7,982 nucleotides of DNA from Clostridiales bacterium (GTDB lineage Bacteria; Bacillota; Clostridia; Oscillospirales; Acutalibacteraceae): positions 1 to 7,982 of the forward strand of contig JAJQDK010000087.1 of assembly GCA_021202245.1 (NCBI GenBank), read 5' to 3'. Made by a program: the position numbers and the translations under genes. Below the pieces are notes generated by a model that worked only from the letters and a program-made list of their open reading frames with translations, ran no database searches and was not told where the DNA came from. Position 1 is the first letter of the stretch. Each line of letters opens with the position of its first letter. Shown in pieces: positions 6,017-7,982 of the stretch.

Positions 6017-6050
6017 AGTCTTGTGAGTTTAGAATTCACAAGGCTTTTTA
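6017..6050 (+). terminator. Intrinsic terminator after the two-gene unit
   Basis: AGTCTTGTGA (6017-6026) pairs with TCACAAGGCT (6036-6045), 10 bp including one G.U pair, with a 9-nt loop. It is followed directly by a T-tract (6045-6049) and more T further on. It lies 36 nt after the 218-aa gene and separates that operon from the ATPase. The interval 5981-6249 otherwise holds only the ATPase promoter and leader. Confidence 0.85.
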
Positions 6051-6165
6051 TTATTTTTTAATTATAGGTATAGGTGTTGTAAAAATGTTGGATAGAATTA
6101 TCCGTGAAATGATGTGTTGATAGTTGAAACTTGGGTGAAAATACACCTAAATTTCAATTAATTGC

Positions 6166-6194
6166 TTGATATCCTGCAAAAGCAGTGGTATACT
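6166..6194 (+). promoter_or_regulatory. Extended -10 promoter of the ATPase
   Basis: TTGATA (6166-6171), a 17-bp spacer and TATACT (6189-6194), with TG at 6186-6187 giving an extended -10. Transcription should start near 6201, about 50 nt before the ATG at 6250. Confidence 0.75.
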
Positions 6195-6229
6195 AAACTT
6201 AAAAGTTAGGGTAAAATACTCGTAAGTTT
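6195..6229 (+). promoter_or_regulatory. Inverted repeat at the ATPase transcription start
   Basis: AAACTTA (6195-6201) and TAAGTTT (6223-6229) form a 7-bp inverted repeat just after the -10. It could be a repressor site or a leader hairpin ending 9 nt before the GGAGG ribosome binding site (6239-6243). The arms are AT-rich and short, so chance is possible. Confidence 0.35.
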
Positions 6230-6249
6230 TAAGAGGTCGGAGGTTTGCA

Positions 6250-7539
6250 ATGCAGAATATTATTAAGCGTGACGAATATATAAAAAGAATTATTGATAAA
6301 AAAGAAAACGGACTGATTAAAGTTATTACCGGCATCAGAAGATGTGGAAAGAGCTTTCTTCTGTTCAATCTGTTTTATGATTACTTGATTGAAAGCGGAG
6401 TAAAAGAAGAACAGATTATTACAATTGCCCTTGATGATGATACCTTTGTAAAGTATCGTGACCCTAATGAATTGTCAAAATATATTCGTGGGGAAATTGT
6501 TAACTCGGATATGTATTATATTTTCATTGACGAGGTGCAGTACGCAATCACAAAAGATGACTTTAAAAATCCAGAGAACACCAATCTTTACAATGTGCTA
6601 AACGGTCTTATGCGACTTCGCAATGTTGATATTTATGTAACCGGAAGTAACTCAAAAATGCTTACAAAAGATGTATTGACTGCCTTTCGCGGCAGAGGTG
6701 ACGAGGTAAAGATTTATCCAATCTCATTCAAAGAGTATTATTCATTTGCGGGCGGAGATAAATCCGATGCCTATGAGGAATATGCTCTGTACGGCGGTAT
6801 GCCGCTTGTTTTAACAAAAAAGAGCGACACAGAGAAGATGAATTATTTGCAAACTCTTTTCACTGAAGTGTATTTTAAAGACATTGCTGAGCGTTACGAT
6901 ATAGAATTGCCCGATGTACTCAGCGAATTAACAGACGACCTGTGTTCTTGCGTTGGTTCACTTACCAATGCAAGTAAAATTTCAAACACCTTGCAGACAG
7001 TAAAAAACATTAAGGTCTCAAGCACAACCGTTTCAAACTATTTGAATTATTTGACTGAATCGTTCCTGTTCAGCAATGCGAAACGATATGATGTAAAAGG
7101 AAAAAAGTATTTTGAGTATCCGTCAAAGTATTACTGTACCGACATCGGACTTCGCAACGCAAGACTTAATTTCAGACAACAGGAAGAGACTCACATAATG
7201 GAGAATATCATTTATAACGAACTTTTGTGCCGCGAGTATTCCGTTGATGTCGGCGTTGTGGAGATTGTTGAAGCCAACGCCGGAAAAAAATCAAAAAAGC
7301 AATGCGAGATAGATTTTGTAGTAAACAAGGGATCTAAAAAATATTATATTCAATCAGCTCTGAATGTTTCAGAACCATCAAAGCTTGCAACCGAAATCAG
7401 GCCCTTGAAGAATATTAAGGATTTCTTCAAGAAGATTATTATCAGTAAAACCTCAATGAAGTCTTGGACAGATGAGGACGGAATTCTTCATCTCGGGCTT
7501 TATGAGTTCTTGCTGAATGAAAATTCCCTTGAATTATAA
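6250..7539 (+). CDS. AAA-family ATPase with DUF4143 C-terminal domain
   Basis: A 429-aa protein of the common prokaryotic AAA_14 plus DUF4143 type, near the usual 400-450 aa. The Walker A motif is GIRRCGKS (28-35), Walker B is YIFIDEVQ (90-97), a sensor-1-like segment is YVTGSNSKML (129-138), and FRGRG (146-150) is the typical arginine region before the conserved PISFKEYY (157-164). ALYGGMPLVL (179-188) marks the end of the ATPase part. The C-terminal domain carries ENIIYNELL (318-326), EIDFVV (353-358) and YIQSA (366-370), which follow the E...D...Q/E-x-K pattern of a PD-(D/E)XK nuclease-like fold, with Q-S-A where many relatives have E-V-K. Nuclease activity is therefore doubtful. The ATG has GGAGG 6 nt upstream. 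It is monocistronic. The family's biological role is unknown; genomes often carry many copies, commonly in accessory regions. Confidence 0.93.
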   Translation: MQNIIKRDEYIKRIIDKKENGLIKVITGIRRCGKSFLLFNLFYDYLIESGVKEEQIITIALDDDTFVKYRDPNELSKYIRGEIVNSDMYYIFIDEVQYAITKDDFKNPENTNLYNVLNGLMRLRNVDIYVTGSNSKMLTKDVLTAFRGRGDEVKIYPISFKEYYSFAGGDKSDAYEEYALYGGMPLVLTKKSDTEKMNYLQTLFTEVYFKDIAERYDIELPDVLSELTDDLCSCVGSLTNASKISNTLQTVKNIKVSSTTVSNYLNYLTESFLFSNAKRYDVKGKKYFEYPSKYYCTDIGLRNARLNFRQQEETHIMENIIYNELLCREYSVDVGVVEIVEANAGKKSKKQCEIDFVVNKGSKKYYIQSALNVSEPSKLATEIRPLKNIKDFFKKIIISKTSMKSWTDEDGILHLGLYEFLLNENSLEL

Positions 7540-7569
7540 CCTATTAGCCAATTTTAAGCGAGCCTACAT

Positions 7570-7617
7570 CGGGCTTTGCTGCGCAGCAACGGTATTGCCA
7601 TTGAATATCAGCGCCCG
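7570..7617 (+). other. Predicted three-way-junction RNA element
   Basis: CGGGC (7570-7574) pairs with GCCCG (7613-7617) as a closing stem. Inside are two hairpins: TTGCT/AGCAA (7576-7580/7585-7589, loop GCGC, part of a 14-bp DNA palindrome) and GGTATT/AATATC (7591-7596/7604-7609, one G.U, 7-nt loop). The junction is compact, with one to three unpaired bases per strand. It starts 31 nt after the ATPase stop and ends 2 nt before a strong terminator, so it should be the 3' part of the ATPase mRNA or a separate small RNA. I recognise no known class. Folding was done by eye. Confidence 0.5.
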
Positions 7618-7619
7618 CA

Positions 7620-7667
7620 GGGTAGGTATTCGTCTTTAAATCAAGACGGGTACCTACCCATTTTTTT
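7620..7667 (+). terminator. Strong intrinsic terminator after the ATPase
   Basis: GGGTAGGTA (7620-7628) pairs with TACCTACCC (7651-7659). The stem continues through two G.U pairs into CGTCTT/AAGACG (7631-7636/7643-7648), closing a 6-nt loop: 17 pairs without a bulge. Seven T follow at 7661-7667. This is unusually long and stable for a terminator. Confidence 0.92.
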
Positions 7668-7688
7668 GCAAAAACGGGTGTAGTCAAG

Positions 7689-7717
7689 TTGAAAATAATT
7701 TTCTATAATAATATTGT
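7689..7717 (+). promoter_or_regulatory. Possible promoter for the 7751 ORF
   Basis: TTGAAA (7689-7694) and TATTGT (7712-7717) are separated by 17 bp. A better -10, TATAAT (7704-7709), has no matching -35 at the right distance. Some promoter is expected here because the terminator at 7620-7667 isolates the downstream ORF. Confidence 0.35.
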
Positions 7718-7750
7718 AATATTGGAATAAATTTACAAAGGAGGCACGCT

Positions 7751-7876
7751 ATGAATAAAACCGTAACCTATGCTTTAGACGGAATTGAGCTTTGCATACC
7801 CTTGCGGCACGACGAACAATCCGGCAAAGCTATAGAGGATTTAAAGTCGGAGCAACGCTCTGTCAAGCTCGCTTGA
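7751..7876 (+). pseudogene. Short ORF, probably a gene remnant cut off by the repeat
   Basis: The ORF has a perfect AAAGGAGG site (7737-7744) 6 nt before ATG and encodes 41 aa starting MNKTVTYALDGIELCIPLRH. It stops at TGA, 8 nt before repeat copy 2. A full-strength start followed by a product of only 41 aa, whose last residues (about 33-41) lie in a hairpin-forming sequence continuous with the repeat, suggests that the original 3' part was replaced when the repeat inserted. The N-terminal 30 residues look like the beginning of a normal soluble protein, not a signal peptide. I do not recognise the family. The alternative is a genuine 41-aa peptide. Confidence 0.5.
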
Positions 7877-7884
7877 AACAGAGC
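7857..7884 (+). repeat. Hairpin joined to repeat copy 2
   Basis: GCTCTGT (7857-7863) pairs with ACAGAGC (7878-7884), continuing as CAAGC/GCTTG (7864-7868/7871-7875) with a 2-nt bulge. It spans the stop codon of the 41-aa ORF and abuts the 98-bp repeat. It is missing beside copy 1, so it is either an optional module of the repeat or leftover gene sequence. Confidence 0.5.
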
Positions 7885-7982
7885 TTGCGATAGATTGCAG
7901 CTTGCAAAGGGGAGCGTTAGCTCCTCAGTGTTTCAGCGGGAGATTACAACTCCCTCTGAAATGATGAATGGCACCCGCCGCC
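7885..7982 (+). repeat. Multi-hairpin interspersed repeat, copy 2 (cut by window end)
   Basis: This is the reverse complement of 1847-1944 with 7 mismatches in 98 positions and no gaps (mismatches at 7937, 7955, 7956, 7971, 7973, 7976 and 7977). The TTGCA/TGCAA, GGAGC/GCTCC and GGGAG/CTCCC stems are all kept. At 7936/7956 a G.U pair of copy 1 becomes G.C, while 7937/7955 becomes a mismatch. The last hairpin, complete in copy 1 (1831-1860), runs off the window. Confidence 0.88.

Noticed and set aside
1847..7982. The inverted repeats as terminal repeats of an insertion sequence
   Set aside because: No transposase or integrase is encoded between them, the repeats are not at sharp element ends, and no target-site duplication can be seen because copy 2 runs off the window.

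Overview
This window looks like a chromosomal stretch of a low-GC Gram-positive anaerobe, probably a gut Clostridia of the Ruminococcus/Oscillospiraceae type. That is an inference from strong purine-rich ribosome binding sites, sigma-A type promoters, A/T-rich codon use, a Big2-type lipoprotein and a DUF4143-type ATPase. No rRNA, tRNA, CRISPR array or transposase is visible.

Left part (1-1812, plus strand). A large secreted lipoprotein (163-1395) has a Ser/Lys-rich stalk and one Big2 Ig-like domain. It is followed by a bidirectional intrinsic terminator and by two tiny putative membrane proteins (48 and 55 aa, the second with a TTG start).

Middle part (1976-4813, minus strand). A compact three-gene operon encodes a stand-alone amino-acid adenylation enzyme, a GNAT acetyltransferase and an alpha/beta-hydrolase esterase. 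No carrier protein, condensation domain or phosphopantetheinyl transferase is present. The operon has a consensus promoter (TTGACA, 17 bp, TATAAT), a perfect 9-bp inverted repeat overlapping the -10 (a likely operator), and a leader of about 150 nt with a long hairpin.

Right part (4967-7667, plus strand). A consensus promoter drives an AT-rich two-gene unit: a small charged 87-aa protein and, overlapping it by 23 nt, a helical 218-aa protein with an R-x4-H motif and a C-terminal glycine-zipper membrane helix. The layout resembles a toxin-antitoxin or defence pair, but no known system was recognised. A terminator follows, then an independently promoted AAA/DUF4143 ATPase. Its 3' region holds a compact predicted three-way junction and a very strong terminator. 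A short, probably truncated ORF (7751-7876) ends the coding content.

An approximately 98-bp multi-hairpin repeat occurs twice in inverted orientation (1847-1944 and 7885-7982, 91 of 98 positions matching when one copy is reverse-complemented). It brackets a 6-kb segment holding the minus-strand operon, the two-gene membrane unit and the ATPase. Each copy lies just 3' of a coding region, in the same sense as that gene.
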